DNA of 64,000 nucleotides, from assembly GCF_958445495.1 (NCBI RefSeq), contig NZ_CAUCSQ010000006.1, positions 62,001 through 126,000 of the forward strand, in the 5' to 3' direction. Shown here one piece after another: positions 45,838 through 55,498 of the stretch (within the stretch, counting starts at the first letter, position 1; every line of letters starts with the position of its first letter). The notes under the pieces were generated by a model that made no database searches, was not told where the DNA came from, and saw only the letters and a list, made by a program, of their open reading frames with translations. Origin of the DNA: an uncultured Bacteroides sp. GTDB taxonomy: Bacteria; Bacteroidota; Bacteroidia; Bacteroidales; Bacteroidaceae. A program made the translations under genes and the position numbers.

Positions 45838-46578
45838 ATGCAAACATCGGATAGCCTCGTAATCATCCCTACCTATAACGAACGGGAAAACATAGAAAAT
45901 ATCATTCGTGCCGTTTTCGGACTTCCCCAACTTTTCCATATTCTGGTAATAGAAGACGGCTCTCCGGACGGAACTGCAAACATTGTGAAAAATTTGCAGC
46001 AAGAATTCCCCGAACGTCTGTTTATGCTCGAACGGAAAGGTAAATTAGGATTAGGTACTGCCTATATCGCCGGATTTAAATGGGCACTGGCACATTCATA
46101 CGAGTATATTTTTGAGATGGACGCCGATTTCAGCCACAATCCGAACGACTTGCCCCGACTGTATCAGGCATGTGCGGAAAGAGGAGACGTATCCGTCGGT
46201 TCCCGCTACGTGAGTGGGGTAAATGTAGTCAACTGGCCTATGGGACGGGTATTAATGTCGTATTTTGCCTCCAAATATGTACGGTTCGTCACCGGAATCC
46301 CAATACACGATACTACCGCCGGGTTTGTCTGCTACCGCCGGCAGGTTCTGGAAACGATTGATCTGGACCATATCCGGTTCAAAGGATACGCTTTCCAAAT
46401 CGAAATGAAGTTCACCGCTTACAAATGCGGTTTCAAAATTATCGAAGTCCCCGTCATTTTCATCAACCGTGAACTGGGAACTTCCAAAATGAACAGCAGC
46501 ATTTTCGGAGAAGCCGTATTCGGAGTGATAAAATTAAAGATTAACAGTTGGTTCCATAAATTCCCGCAAAGAGCATGA
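45838..46578 (+). CDS. Polyprenol/dolichyl-phosphate-mannose synthase-like glycosyltransferase (GT2)
   Basis: 246 residues, a GT-A fold. Nucleotide-sugar motifs: IIPTYNERENIENII at the N-terminus, LVIEDGSPDGTA, and the DxD motif EMDADFSHNP (about 95-104). DTTAGFVCYRR and RELGTSKMN match dolichyl-phosphate mannosyltransferases. No C-terminal membrane segments, so it is the soluble DPM1-like form. It would move a sugar, probably mannose or glucose, from a nucleotide sugar to polyprenyl phosphate at the inner membrane. Its last bases overlap pyrC by 4 bp. Confidence 0.9.
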   Translation: MQTSDSLVIIPTYNERENIENIIRAVFGLPQLFHILVIEDGSPDGTANIVKNLQQEFPERLFMLERKGKLGLGTAYIAGFKWALAHSYEYIFEMDADFSHNPNDLPRLYQACAERGDVSVGSRYVSGVNVVNWPMGRVLMSYFASKYVRFVTGIPIHDTTAGFVCYRRQVLETIDLDHIRFKGYAFQIEMKFTAYKCGFKIIEVPVIFINRELGTSKMNSSIFGEAVFGVIKLKINSWFHKFPQRA

Positions 46579-47912
46579 AACGTATATTGATTCAAAACGC
46601 AGTTATTGTCAACGAAGGAAAAAAAGTATCGGGTTCGGTTGTCATTGAAGGTGAAAAGATTGCCGAAATATCGGTTAACGGAGAAACAGCCGCCATCCCC
46701 TGTGACGAAATCATAGATGCAACCGGATGTTATCTCTTACCGGGCGTAATCGACGAACACGTACATTTCCGTGAGCCGGGACTGACGCATAAGGCGGATA
46801 TCGAAACGGAAAGCCGTGCAGCAGCAGCCGGAGGGGTCACCTCCGTCATGGATATGCCGAATACGAATCCGCAGACAACGACTCTGGAAGCCCTGAACGA
46901 AAAATTCGCTTTGCTGGCGGAGAAATCTGCCGTTAATTATTCCTGCTATTTCGGGGCAACCAACAACAACTATCCTTTGTTCGCCCAACTGGACAAACAC
47001 CGTGTATGCGGTGTGAAACTGTTTATGGGTTCAAGTACCGGCAATATGCTGGTAGACCGTATGGCAAGCCTGCGTAATATTTTCGGGGGAACTGACCTGT
47101 TGATTGCCGCCCATTGCGAGGACCAGGGAATTATCAAAGAAAACACGGACAAATATAAGACAGAATACGGGGATGACATTCCTTTGTCTTTCCATCCTGC
47201 CATCCGTTCAAATGAGGCTTGTTACCGGTCTTCCGAACTTGCCGTACAACTTGCAAAAGAAGCGGACGCCCGTCTGCACATCATGCACATTTCCACAGCC
47301 AAGGAATTAAGTTTGTTTTCACAGGCTCCCTTAATGAAAAAGAAGATTACGGCGGAAGCTTGTGTTTCTCATTTGCTTTTCACGGAAGAAGATTACCCGA
47401 TATTAGGTGCACGTATCAAATGCAATCCTGCCGTCAAAACCGCAGAAGACAGAAAGGCACTGCAAGAGGCGGTCAACAACGGCCTGATTGACACCATTGC
47501 AACGGACCATGCTCCGCACCTCCTGAGTGAAAAAGAAGGAGGAGCCCTAAAAGCTATGTCCGGAATGCCGATGATACAGTTTTCTCTTGTCAGCATGCTG
47601 GAATTAGCAGATGAAGGTATCTTTTCCATTGAAAAAATAGTAGAGAAAATGTCTCACAGTCCCGCCCGGTTATATGAAATACAAAATCGCGGATTCATTC
47701 ATAAAGGTTATCAGGCAGACCTCGTGTTAGTGCGTCCCGACTCCAGATGGACGGTAACAACGGATTGTATTTTAAGCAAATGCAAATGGAGCCCGTTAGA
47801 AGGTCATGTCTTTAACTGGAAAATAGAAAAAACATTTGTAAACGGCCATTTATTGTATGACAACGGAGAAATAGACGATACTTACCGCGGAAAGGAACTG
47901 AGATTCAGATAA
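46575..47912 (+). CDS. pyrC: Dihydroorotase (class I)
   Basis: 445 residues. The metal motif is DEHVHFREPGLTHKADIETES (about 60-80), followed by GVTSVMDMPNTNP, the GVKLFMGSSTGNML segment with the Lys that is carbamylated in many class members or a variant of it, HIMHISTAKE, and IATDHAPHLLSEK with the catalytic Asp. The enzyme closes carbamoyl-aspartate to dihydroorotate, the third step of pyrimidine synthesis. Translationally coupled to the glycosyltransferase and followed after 25 bp by the MetH-activation-like gene. Confidence 0.95.
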   Translation: MKRILIQNAVIVNEGKKVSGSVVIEGEKIAEISVNGETAAIPCDEIIDATGCYLLPGVIDEHVHFREPGLTHKADIETESRAAAAGGVTSVMDMPNTNPQTTTLEALNEKFALLAEKSAVNYSCYFGATNNNYPLFAQLDKHRVCGVKLFMGSSTGNMLVDRMASLRNIFGGTDLLIAAHCEDQGIIKENTDKYKTEYGDDIPLSFHPAIRSNEACYRSSELAVQLAKEADARLHIMHISTAKELSLFSQAPLMKKKITAEACVSHLLFTEEDYPILGARIKCNPAVKTAEDRKALQEAVNNGLIDTIATDHAPHLLSEKEGGALKAMSGMPMIQFSLVSMLELADEGIFSIEKIVEKMSHSPARLYEIQNRGFIHKGYQADLVLVRPDSRWTVTTDCILSKCKWSPLEGHVFNWKIEKTFVNGHLLYDNGEIDDTYRGKELRFR

Positions 47913-47937
47913 ACAGTAATTCGTTTTATTCAAACCT

Positions 47938-48846
47938 ATGAGCATCATTTCATCATACAAAATACATACCGTCGCCCCTTATATAAACTGGATTTACTTT
48001 TTCCACGCATGGGGGTTCCAACCGCGTTTTGCAGCTATCGCCAATATTCACGGATGTGATGTTTGCCGTGCTTCATGGTTGACGACTTTTCCTGAGGAAG
48101 AACGTCAAAAAGCTTCCGAGGCCATGCAACTGTTCAAAGAGGCAAACCGGATGCTGGACCGGCTCGACCGGGATTATGAAGTCAAAACAATTGTCAAGCT
48201 ATGCCGGGCAAATTCTGACGGGGACAATATAGTGATTGAAAAAGAAAAAGGGCAATTTGTTACTTTACCTTTATTACGCCAGCAAACGCCTAAAAAAGAC
48301 GGCAGTCCTTTTCTCTGCCTGAGTGATTTTATCCGTCCGCTTTCATCGGGCATTGCGGATACCATCGGCGCTTTTGCCTCTTCCATCGATGCTGATATGG
48401 AAGGATTGTACGAACAAGACCCTTACAAGCATCTGCTCGTGCAAACTCTTTCCGACCGCCTTGCAGAAGCGGCAACGGAAAAAATGCACGAACAGGTGCG
48501 AAAAGAGATATGGGGATATGCCAAAGATGAAAATCTAAGCATAGCAGACTTGTTGATTGAAAAATACCAAGGCATCCGTCCCGCTGTCGGCTATCCGTCT
48601 TTGCCGGACCAATCTGTCAACTTTTTGTTGGATGAATTGCTGGACATGAAACAAATAGGAATCTCACTGACTGAAAACGGAGCCATGTATCCCCACGCTT
48701 CAGTTTGCGGACTTATGTTCTCACATCCGGCATCCGAGTATTTTTCTGTCGGAAAAATCGGGGAAGACCAACTTGAAGACTATGCCAGTCGTCGGGGAAA
48801 AAGCGTTAAAGAAATGCGTAAATTCCTGGCGGCCAATTTACAATAG
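47938..48846 (+). CDS. Stand-alone methionine synthase reactivation (AdoMet-binding) domain protein
   Basis: 302 residues. Residues about 85-300 follow the B12-dependent methionine synthase activation domain: an early LCLSDFIRPL, then RPAVGYPSLPDQSVNFLLDELL (compare RPAPGYPACPDH), IGISLTENGAMYPHASVCGLMFSHPASEYFSVGKIGEDQLEDYASRRG. In MetH this domain binds S-adenosylmethionine to re-methylate oxidised cobalamin. Here it is a separate protein; the usual Cys of the CPD motif is Leu. It may act in trans on a MetH encoded elsewhere that lacks the domain. No signal peptide, so cytosolic. Confidence 0.85.
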   Translation: MSIISSYKIHTVAPYINWIYFFHAWGFQPRFAAIANIHGCDVCRASWLTTFPEEERQKASEAMQLFKEANRMLDRLDRDYEVKTIVKLCRANSDGDNIVIEKEKGQFVTLPLLRQQTPKKDGSPFLCLSDFIRPLSSGIADTIGAFASSIDADMEGLYEQDPYKHLLVQTLSDRLAEAATEKMHEQVRKEIWGYAKDENLSIADLLIEKYQGIRPAVGYPSLPDQSVNFLLDELLDMKQIGISLTENGAMYPHASVCGLMFSHPASEYFSVGKIGEDQLEDYASRRGKSVKEMRKFLAANLQ

Positions 48847-48913
48847 TTTTCATTTTCCGTGATTTTCCTTATTTTTCCACGACTAACTAAACCGGAAAGC
48901 AACTCTAAAATCC

Positions 48914-49426
48914 ATGAGAGAACAAACCACCGAGGCAAGTAAATCCGTCGAGCAAGAGTTTTTGTCGGTCATCCGCGAATATGAACGGGTTATCTACAAA
49001 GTATGCTATTTATACACCAACCCCAATGCTCCGCTCAATGACCTCTATCAGGATGTGATACTGAATCTTTGGAAATCTTACCCGAAGTTCAGGAAAGAAT
49101 GCAAAATATCCACATGGATTTACCGCATCGCCTTGAATACTTGTATCAGCTTTTATCGCAAAGAAAAAAACATTCCGGAAATTATCAGCCTCACCAAAGA
49201 TATCGATTGGACGATAGAGGCACATGACCCGGTCAATGAGATGTTAAGGCAGCTTTACCAGATGATTAACCAACTGGGACAACTCGACAAATCAATCATC
49301 TTACTCTACCTTGAAGACAAAAGTTATGAAGAGATTGCAGAAATTACCGGTTTAACAGTAACGAATGTAGCCACTAAACTGAGCCGTATTAAAGATAAAC
49401 TAAAAAAAATGAAGAAGGAGGAATAA
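48914..49426 (+). CDS. ECF-type RNA polymerase sigma factor
   Basis: 170 residues. Region 2 is visible as LYQDVILNLWKSYPKFRKECKISTWIYRIALNTCISFYRK (about 42-80) and region 4 as LDKSIILLYLEDKSYEEIAEITGLTVTNVATKLSRIKDKLKKM (about 123-166). It directs polymerase to a small regulon. The next gene, 5 bp on, encodes a membrane protein that may restrain it, as in many Bacteroidota sigma/anti-sigma pairs. The regulon is unknown. Confidence 0.95.
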   Translation: MREQTTEASKSVEQEFLSVIREYERVIYKVCYLYTNPNAPLNDLYQDVILNLWKSYPKFRKECKISTWIYRIALNTCISFYRKEKNIPEIISLTKDIDWTIEAHDPVNEMLRQLYQMINQLGQLDKSIILLYLEDKSYEEIAEITGLTVTNVATKLSRIKDKLKKMKKEE

Positions 49427-49431
49427 AATAT

Positions 49432-50013
49432 ATGGAACTGGAAGAACTGAAAAAATCATGGAATGCTTTGGACGAACATTTGAAGGATAAGGAGCTTATC
49501 AAAGAGGAAGAGATTGAAAAGCTGATAAAACATGCCGATAAAGGTATCCATGCCATTGCCAGTCTGAACATCAGGTTACTTATGATATCCTTGCCGGTAT
49601 TGATTTTGTTCTTGGCGGAAGTCATACTGCATGACAAATTGAATCCTATCTATATCATCATCCTTCTGGCATGGACTCCCGCACTTTGCTGGGATATCGT
49701 CACCACTCGCTACCTCCAGCGCACCCAGATAGATGAGATGCCTTTGGTCGAAGTCATCAGCCGGGTCAACCGTATCCATCAATGGACTATCAGAGAACGG
49801 CTGATTGCCACCGCTTTTCTTCTGGTATTAGCTATCCTCTCATTTGTCTACTGGCAAATATGGCAATACGGGACAGGAATGATTCTATTTTTCATTCTGC
49901 TATGGGGAGGAGGATTGGGATTAATCTTATGGCTCTACCGCAAGAAATTTCTCAATCGTATCCATGAAATCAAAAAGAACCTGGAGGAGCTGAAAATTGT
50001 CGACGGACAATAA
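49432..50013 (+). CDS. Membrane protein, likely partner of the ECF sigma factor
   Basis: 193 residues. A charged, helical N-terminal domain of about 55 residues (LEELKKSWNALDEHLKDKELI...) precedes four membrane segments in two pairs (about 58-75, 80-95, 125-143 and 148-166) and a basic tail. The shape and position fit a membrane-bound anti-sigma factor with a cytosolic N-terminal binding region; no zinc motif was seen. Function is inferred from position. Confidence 0.75.
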   Translation: MELEELKKSWNALDEHLKDKELIKEEEIEKLIKHADKGIHAIASLNIRLLMISLPVLILFLAEVILHDKLNPIYIIILLAWTPALCWDIVTTRYLQRTQIDEMPLVEVISRVNRIHQWTIRERLIATAFLLVLAILSFVYWQIWQYGTGMILFFILLWGGGLGLILWLYRKKFLNRIHEIKKNLEELKIVDGQ

Positions 50014-50108
50014 CCGGGCAAATGCATTCCGACAGGTAGGAATACGGGCGGATAGCTCCCATTGCGATTTGTATCATTTATTGTCAAACTATCAAATATC
50101 AATCCTAT

Positions 50109-51275
50109 ATGTTGCAACGTGTATTCATTTTCTTATTACTTTTACTGATATTGCCGGACATCTTCCTCTATATCAGATTCATCGTACGCCTCACGGCAAA
50201 ACGGTGGTTACGGATTCTTTATTGGATTCCCACTTTTTCATTGATTACGGGACTTTTTTACTTGGTCTGCTTTCCGGACAATGCCTTTTCCCAACATCAG
50301 GCACAGGCTGTCGGATGGTTTTCCATTTTCTTTTTCCTGTTCGCAGCCCCTAAGCTGTTAATCGCTTTTTTCACCATTCTCGGAATACCTTTCCACAAAT
50401 GGTTCCGTTGTCCGTACACTCCGTTCGTATGTACCGGACTCACATTGGCCGCATTCTGTGTTATCATAATTATATACGGTTCTTTTATCGGAAGAACCCG
50501 CTTCGAGGTAAAAGAAGTCACCTATACATCAGACCGGCTTCCCCAGGCCTTTGACGGATACCGCATCGTCCAATTATCAGATATCCATATCGGAAGTTGG
50601 CAGGGAAATACCGGTGCTATCCGGAAACTCGTCAATTTAGTAAATGCGCAACATCCCGATTTGATTGTTTTCACAGGGGATTTAGTAAATCACAAAGCCT
50701 CAGAATTAGATGGCTTCCAAGAGATATTAGCAGATTTAAAAGCCAACGACGGAATTTATTCCATACTGGGAAACCATGATTACGGTCCTTACTTCCGTTG
50801 GAAAAATAAACAAGACCAAGACAATAATCTGACAGACCTCGAACAAAGGCAAACAGCTATGGGATGGAAATTACTGAATAACTCACATGACTTTCTCATC
50901 CAAGGCAATGACAGCATTGCTCTTATCGGGGTAGAAAATGAGGGTGAGCCTCCTTTTTCCCAACATGGGGACCTTCCCAAAGCAAAGGCCGGTACCGAAG
51001 GATTATTCAAAATACTTTTGAGCCATAATCCGACACACTGGAGGCGGGAAGTGCTTCCGGAATCGGATATCGACCTAATGCTGGCAGGACATACCCATGC
51101 CATGCAATTACAGATAGGCAACTATTCACCTTCTGTTCATATCTATCCGGAATGGGGAGGAATGTATCTGGAGGGTACACGCGGATTATATGTCAACGTA
51201 GGAATCGGATATGTGGGATTACCTTTCCGTTTTGGCGCATGGCCGGAAATAACGGTGCTTACCCTACGACGGTAA
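50109..51275 (+). CDS. Membrane-anchored metallophosphoesterase (YkuE type)
   Basis: 388 residues. Four hydrophobic segments occupy about the first 140 residues, then a calcineurin-like phosphoesterase domain: VQLSDIHIGSW (D-x-H), VFTGDLVNHK (GD), ILGNHDYG (GNHD), LLSHNPTHW and LAGHTHAMQLQ. The domain follows the membrane part and probably faces the periplasm. Related proteins have been linked to lipid or cyclic-nucleotide hydrolysis, but the substrate here is unknown. The gene end overlaps the sbcC end by 17 bp (convergent). Confidence 0.9.
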   Translation: MLQRVFIFLLLLLILPDIFLYIRFIVRLTAKRWLRILYWIPTFSLITGLFYLVCFPDNAFSQHQAQAVGWFSIFFFLFAAPKLLIAFFTILGIPFHKWFRCPYTPFVCTGLTLAAFCVIIIIYGSFIGRTRFEVKEVTYTSDRLPQAFDGYRIVQLSDIHIGSWQGNTGAIRKLVNLVNAQHPDLIVFTGDLVNHKASELDGFQEILADLKANDGIYSILGNHDYGPYFRWKNKQDQDNNLTDLEQRQTAMGWKLLNNSHDFLIQGNDSIALIGVENEGEPPFSQHGDLPKAKAGTEGLFKILLSHNPTHWRREVLPESDIDLMLAGHTHAMQLQIGNYSPSVHIYPEWGGMYLEGTRGLYVNVGIGYVGLPFRFGAWPEITVLTLRR

Positions 51276-54126
51276 GCACGCTTTTCCCATTGATTCGCTT
51301 ATGGACTTGTACTTGAACGGCAATTCGTTCACTCATCTCCTGCACATGGGAAATGACTCCGATTTTTCGTCCCTGCATCTGCAACTGTTCCAGCGCTTCC
51401 ATCGCCGTCCGCAAACTTTCCGCATCCAAAGAACCGAATCCTTCGTCGATAAAGAGGGATTCCACTTTCAGATTATTGCTTGACAGGGAAGAAAGTCCCA
51501 AGGCCAACGCTAAAGATATCAGGAATGACTCGCCTCCGGAAAGAGAATAGACGGTCCGTATCTCGTCACACATGTCACAATCAATAACTTGAAGCGCCAA
51601 CGTTCCAGGAACCTGTTGCAGTTTATAACGTTTGGAAAGATAAGATAAATGTTTATTGGCATATAATAACAGCAAATTCAGGGTGTAGCTTTGCGCTATC
51701 ACCTTGAATTTCGCCCCATCCGCACTTCCGATTAATTTATTAAGCTTCGCCCAACGTTCGGCAACAACCTGCTTTTCCGCCAGTTCTTTCGTTATCTGTT
51801 CCATAACCACCTTATTCTTTGCCTGTTGCAACAGGCGAGCCTCAATCGCGGAAAGGGCACGCTCCGTATTCAGGTTCTCCTCCTGCTGCTGTTTTATTGT
51901 TTCAGGCAGTTGTTCGGGCAACTCAATCTTCTCATATTGTTCCCGCAACTCTCCAATTGCCAGTGTAATCTGTTTCATTTCCCCTTGAAGGCCGGAAAGC
52001 CGGTTATGCACCACCTCTACTTCTTTACGCGCTTTATCCAGAACAGCATTCAGTTCCTTTTCTCTCCTCGCAACGGCGGCTTCCGCCTCGTCCGCACCTT
52101 TCCCTTTCAACAACCGCATACGTTCTTCACGAAGCATCTCCAACGCCTTCTTTATCATCTCAAACCTTTTCTGTTCAGCAGAAGCGGCATTCTGTAAGAT
52201 TAACAGATGCTCTTTGGCAGACGAAACTTTTTGCATCGCCAGGCGATAGAGAGAAACATTCTTACGAAGCGCCTCACAACGAATACGTATTTTTTTTATC
52301 TCTTCGTCACAACGTTGCCATTCTGCATAAAGATTGCGATATTCCAGAATCCGTTCTGCCAGTTCCTTCAAACGGTGCTGTATTTGTTCTTCATCCCCAA
52401 TATCAATCCCTGTTCCGGCCAATGCCGCCAACTGCTCTCCTACTTGTCCGTCCACCGTCTTTTGGTGTGCCAGGTCACGTTGCAAGGCAATGCCCCGATT
52501 GTTTATCTGCTGGCAGTTTGCCATTGCCGCACTATACTCCTGCTCTATATTCCGGAAAAGAGTATCTACGACCTCCTGTTCCCGACGGTAAGGGTGCGCC
52601 GTACTGCCGCAAACCGGACAAGCTTCTCCCTCCCGCAATTGCCGACGCAGTGCCTTAACATCTTTTCCCACCGCCATACGTGCATTCTCATAAAGACGCT
52701 GGACAGTTTTCAACGCAGCGTCCTGTTCCGTTAACTGTTTCTGGCAATCGGCCGTTTCTTTCTCCAGTCGCTTTATTTCTATCCTTGCTTTTGCCTGCAT
52801 TTCGGTCAATTGCCGGATATTCTGTTGACGTGCCAACTCTTTCTGCAACTTCACCTGTTTCTCGGCCAGCAGCGGATAACCAAAAGCATTCAACCGAGAC
52901 AGACGTTCTTCATTCGTCTTTACTCCGGCAGCCAGTTTATCCTCTTCCTGTTCCAACTCCTCTTCTACCTGTTCGAGCTGTAACATTCCGTCTGTTCCCG
53001 TCCGGTCCAACAAACGGTTCAGGGAAGAAGAAGCCGCCTCCAACTGTTCCGCAACCATCCGTATTTTCTTCTCCTGTTCCTCTACTTGGCCGCAAGCCGC
53101 TTGCCATGCCTGCTGCGATTGCACATATCCTTCCTGCTGCGACTGTATTTGCGCATCCAACTGGCGCGCTTTTCTCAAATCAGGCTGTATAGCCTCCCAT
53201 TGTACTTTAAAACGCTGCAATCCTTCTTCCTGAGAGGCCAACGTCTCCTGTACGACTTTCATCCTTGCCTGTTCGTCCAGCTCCTCCTGTTGTTTCTTTT
53301 TCCAAAGTTCTTCCTGCACTCTTAGTGAACGGACTATATTCTGTTGTGCATTCTGTTCAGCCAACAATTTAATTCCCGCCGTACGCTTTTCCGCTAATGA
53401 TTCTTTTTCTTTTTGCAGGGCGAGCAATTCTTCCTCCGGCATCAATTCAATTAAATTCATCCGATTCTGAATCAAAGCCAGCTCTTCTTGCACCGCTTTG
53501 TTCCGGACATATATTTCTTGAGAAATCCGGGAATAAATGCCGGTCCCCGTCAATTTTTCAAGCAATTCCGCTTTTGCCGCTCCTCTTGACTTCAAAAAGG
53601 TAGCAAAATCATTCTGAGCCAACAATACGGTACGGGTGAATTGTTCATATGTCAAACCGACCAACTCCACCAACTGAACCAACAGTTCTCTTCTAGTGCC
53701 TTGGTATTCTTTCCCTGTATCCAGCTCTTTCACTTGCAGCATTTGCGGTTGCAGGGAACCGTTTATCCTATTCCGCGTCCGTCTTACTGACCAACGGGAG
53801 CGGTAACGCCGTCCGTCAACGCCTAAAAAATCGACTTCCGCATAACCGTCACTCGTTCCTCTGCGCAACAAATTCCTGACATCGGACTGACTGATTTGGT
53901 TATCTCCCACATCTGACAGGTTCACGCTTTCCACCGAAGTAGCAAAACGGGGTGCCTTATCATACAACGCCAGACATAAAGCATCCAATAAAGTAGATTT
54001 ACCGGCTCCCGTAGGCCCCGATATAGCGAATATTCCTGCAGAGCGCAAAGGTTCCGCCGTAAAGTCAACCTCTACCGTTCCTTCTATCGAGGTCAGATTT
54101 TTCAATCGTATAGCCAGTATTTTCAT
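51259..54126 (-). CDS. sbcC: SbcC, ATPase subunit of the SbcCD nuclease
   Basis: 955 residues. Walker A is ISGPTGAGKSTLLDAL near residue 35. Long coiled coils on either side of a zinc-hook CPVCGSTAHPYR motif (about 500-511) and a C-terminal ABC signature YSLSGGESFLISLALALGL, with Walker B ESLFIDEGFGSLD, are visible. SbcC with SbcD cuts DNA hairpins and end-blocking proteins during repair. The start overlaps the sbcD stop by 4 bp. Confidence 0.97.
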   Translation of the reverse strand: MKILAIRLKNLTSIEGTVEVDFTAEPLRSAGIFAISGPTGAGKSTLLDALCLALYDKAPRFATSVESVNLSDVGDNQISQSDVRNLLRRGTSDGYAEVDFLGVDGRRYRSRWSVRRTRNRINGSLQPQMLQVKELDTGKEYQGTRRELLVQLVELVGLTYEQFTRTVLLAQNDFATFLKSRGAAKAELLEKLTGTGIYSRISQEIYVRNKAVQEELALIQNRMNLIELMPEEELLALQKEKESLAEKRTAGIKLLAEQNAQQNIVRSLRVQEELWKKKQQEELDEQARMKVVQETLASQEEGLQRFKVQWEAIQPDLRKARQLDAQIQSQQEGYVQSQQAWQAACGQVEEQEKKIRMVAEQLEAASSSLNRLLDRTGTDGMLQLEQVEEELEQEEDKLAAGVKTNEERLSRLNAFGYPLLAEKQVKLQKELARQQNIRQLTEMQAKARIEIKRLEKETADCQKQLTEQDAALKTVQRLYENARMAVGKDVKALRRQLREGEACPVCGSTAHPYRREQEVVDTLFRNIEQEYSAAMANCQQINNRGIALQRDLAHQKTVDGQVGEQLAALAGTGIDIGDEEQIQHRLKELAERILEYRNLYAEWQRCDEEIKKIRIRCEALRKNVSLYRLAMQKVSSAKEHLLILQNAASAEQKRFEMIKKALEMLREERMRLLKGKGADEAEAAVARREKELNAVLDKARKEVEVVHNRLSGLQGEMKQITLAIGELREQYEKIELPEQLPETIKQQQEENLNTERALSAIEARLLQQAKNKVVMEQITKELAEKQVVAERWAKLNKLIGSADGAKFKVIAQSYTLNLLLLYANKHLSYLSKRYKLQQVPGTLALQVIDCDMCDEIRTVYSLSGGESFLISLALALGLSSLSSNNLKVESLFIDEGFGSLDAESLRTAMEALEQLQMQGRKIGVISHVQEMSERIAVQVQVHKRINGKSVLTVVG

Positions 54127-55376
54127 CTTTCCTCCTCCTCTTCTTTACGGGTAGCAGCCCAATAGGCTTCTTGAAACAAGTCTGTCAGTTCCACAGGCAT
54201 CTCCACTCGATAAATCCTCTCAAAAGCAGATTGGGCAATTTGCAAAGGAGACATTTCCTGCAGTCCTTTTTCCCAGTCTTCATTTTCTTTTTCCGCATTT
54301 TCAGTATCAGTACGATAGGCGGAAACAATACGTGCTAACCGATAGTTTTTATCCGCCAGAATCTCCTCGATTTTCTGCCGAAGCATGGGTTCCGGTTCTT
54401 CCAGCAACACCTTTACTTCCAAATAAGGAGCAATCTCTTCCGTTCTCGGCAACCTTTTCAGAGCCTTCAATACAACATCCGGCAACGCGGGTTCTCCATC
54501 CGGCACACTCACCAACGGTATCAGCCTCGGACATTCCAAACGTTCAATCTCTATTGCACGACCTTGGTCAAAAGTTACCATCACAACACCATGCCGATAA
54601 TGCTTTTCAGCAAAAGACATCGGAATGGGACTTCCCGCATATCTTACATTCTCCTTTCCGGATACCCGCTGCGCTTTATGTATATGTCCCAACGCCGTAT
54701 AGGCTATCTGCCCGGAAAAAATTTCCGGAGATACGCATTCCAAACCACCTATTACGGTACGTTCACTATAATCCTTCTCCGCAATTTCCGCCCCGACAGC
54801 CTGGAAATGGCCAATGGCAAGAATCGCCTGTTCCGCCGTTTTGCGTTTCCACAACCTTTGCAAGAGTTGTGCATAAAGTTCGCAAACTCCCTCCGCATAA
54901 GGGTTACCTCCAGTGTGCACCGCCGGATAATCTCCCTGACGTAAAAAAGGAACCGCCATACAAAGCAATTCAACTTCCCCTTTCCGGTTTTTCAGTTCCA
55001 CAACCAAATGGTCATAATCGATTTCCCCGCCTTCAAGCTTGCGTACTATGCCTCTGACTTCCGTCCGCATGGCTTGTAACAAAGGCAAAGGGGCTTCCAG
55101 ACGTGCCGCCGAGTCATGATTGCCGGCAATAATCACAATCTGCAGATTCGGATTTTCTGCCGTTACCCGATAAATAAACCGGTAATACATACTTTGAGAG
55201 GCAGCAGAAGGATTGGAGACATCAAAAATATCTCCGGCTATAACCAATGCATCAATCTCTTTCCTGTGAATTTCTTCCGCCAGCCAGTCCAAGAACATTT
55301 TATGTTCTTCCGTACGCTCATAGCCAAAAAAAGTTTGTCCCAAATGCCAGTCGGCAGTATGTAATATACGTATCAT
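54123..55376 (-). CDS. sbcD: SbcD, nuclease subunit of SbcCD
   Basis: 417 residues. Mre11-type motifs: LHTADWHLGQTF, VIAGDIFDVSNPS, IAGNHDSAARLEAP, LAIGHFQAVGAE and TALGHIHKAQRV. The enzyme is the Mn-dependent double-strand exonuclease and hairpin endonuclease acting with SbcC. It has its own -7 box upstream and is translationally coupled to sbcC. Confidence 0.97.
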   Translation of the reverse strand: MIRILHTADWHLGQTFFGYERTEEHKMFLDWLAEEIHRKEIDALVIAGDIFDVSNPSAASQSMYYRFIYRVTAENPNLQIVIIAGNHDSAARLEAPLPLLQAMRTEVRGIVRKLEGGEIDYDHLVVELKNRKGEVELLCMAVPFLRQGDYPAVHTGGNPYAEGVCELYAQLLQRLWKRKTAEQAILAIGHFQAVGAEIAEKDYSERTVIGGLECVSPEIFSGQIAYTALGHIHKAQRVSGKENVRYAGSPIPMSFAEKHYRHGVVMVTFDQGRAIEIERLECPRLIPLVSVPDGEPALPDVVLKALKRLPRTEEIAPYLEVKVLLEEPEPMLRQKIEEILADKNYRLARIVSAYRTDTENAEKENEDWEKGLQEMSPLQIAQSAFERIYRVEMPVELTDLFQEAYWAATRKEEEEER

Positions 55377-55406
55377 AATTTTGTATCCACCTCTTTATAA
55401 CCGGGA

Positions 55407-55414
55407 CAAAAATA
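55407..55414 (-). promoter_or_regulatory. -7 promoter box TATTTTTG for sbcDC
   Basis: A perfect TAnnTTTG on the minus strand, 30 bp before the sbcD ATG. Confidence 0.5.
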
Positions 55415-55469
55415 ACACAATCAAAAAGATTATATCCTATCCGCACCTCTTTTTTATCAAATAATCATG

Positions 55470-55477
55470 TATCTTTG
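55470..55477 (+). promoter_or_regulatory. -7 promoter box TATCTTTG for plsC-like gene
   Basis: A perfect match 21 bp before the ATG at 55499. It overlaps an in-frame TTG (55475) that would otherwise be taken as a start, so 55499 is preferred. Confidence 0.6.
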
Positions 55478-55498
55478 CAGGGTAAAAAATCCAACCCT

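Noticed and set aside
52680..53192. Rightward 170-codon Pro/Ser-rich frame inside sbcC
   Set aside because: An antisense product of the coiled-coil coding sequence; its composition bias mirrors the Gln/Glu-rich opposite strand.
55475..55498. TTG at 55475 as start of the plsC-like gene
   Set aside because: It overlaps the promoter box at 55470-55477; ATG 55499 begins a normal membrane anchor.
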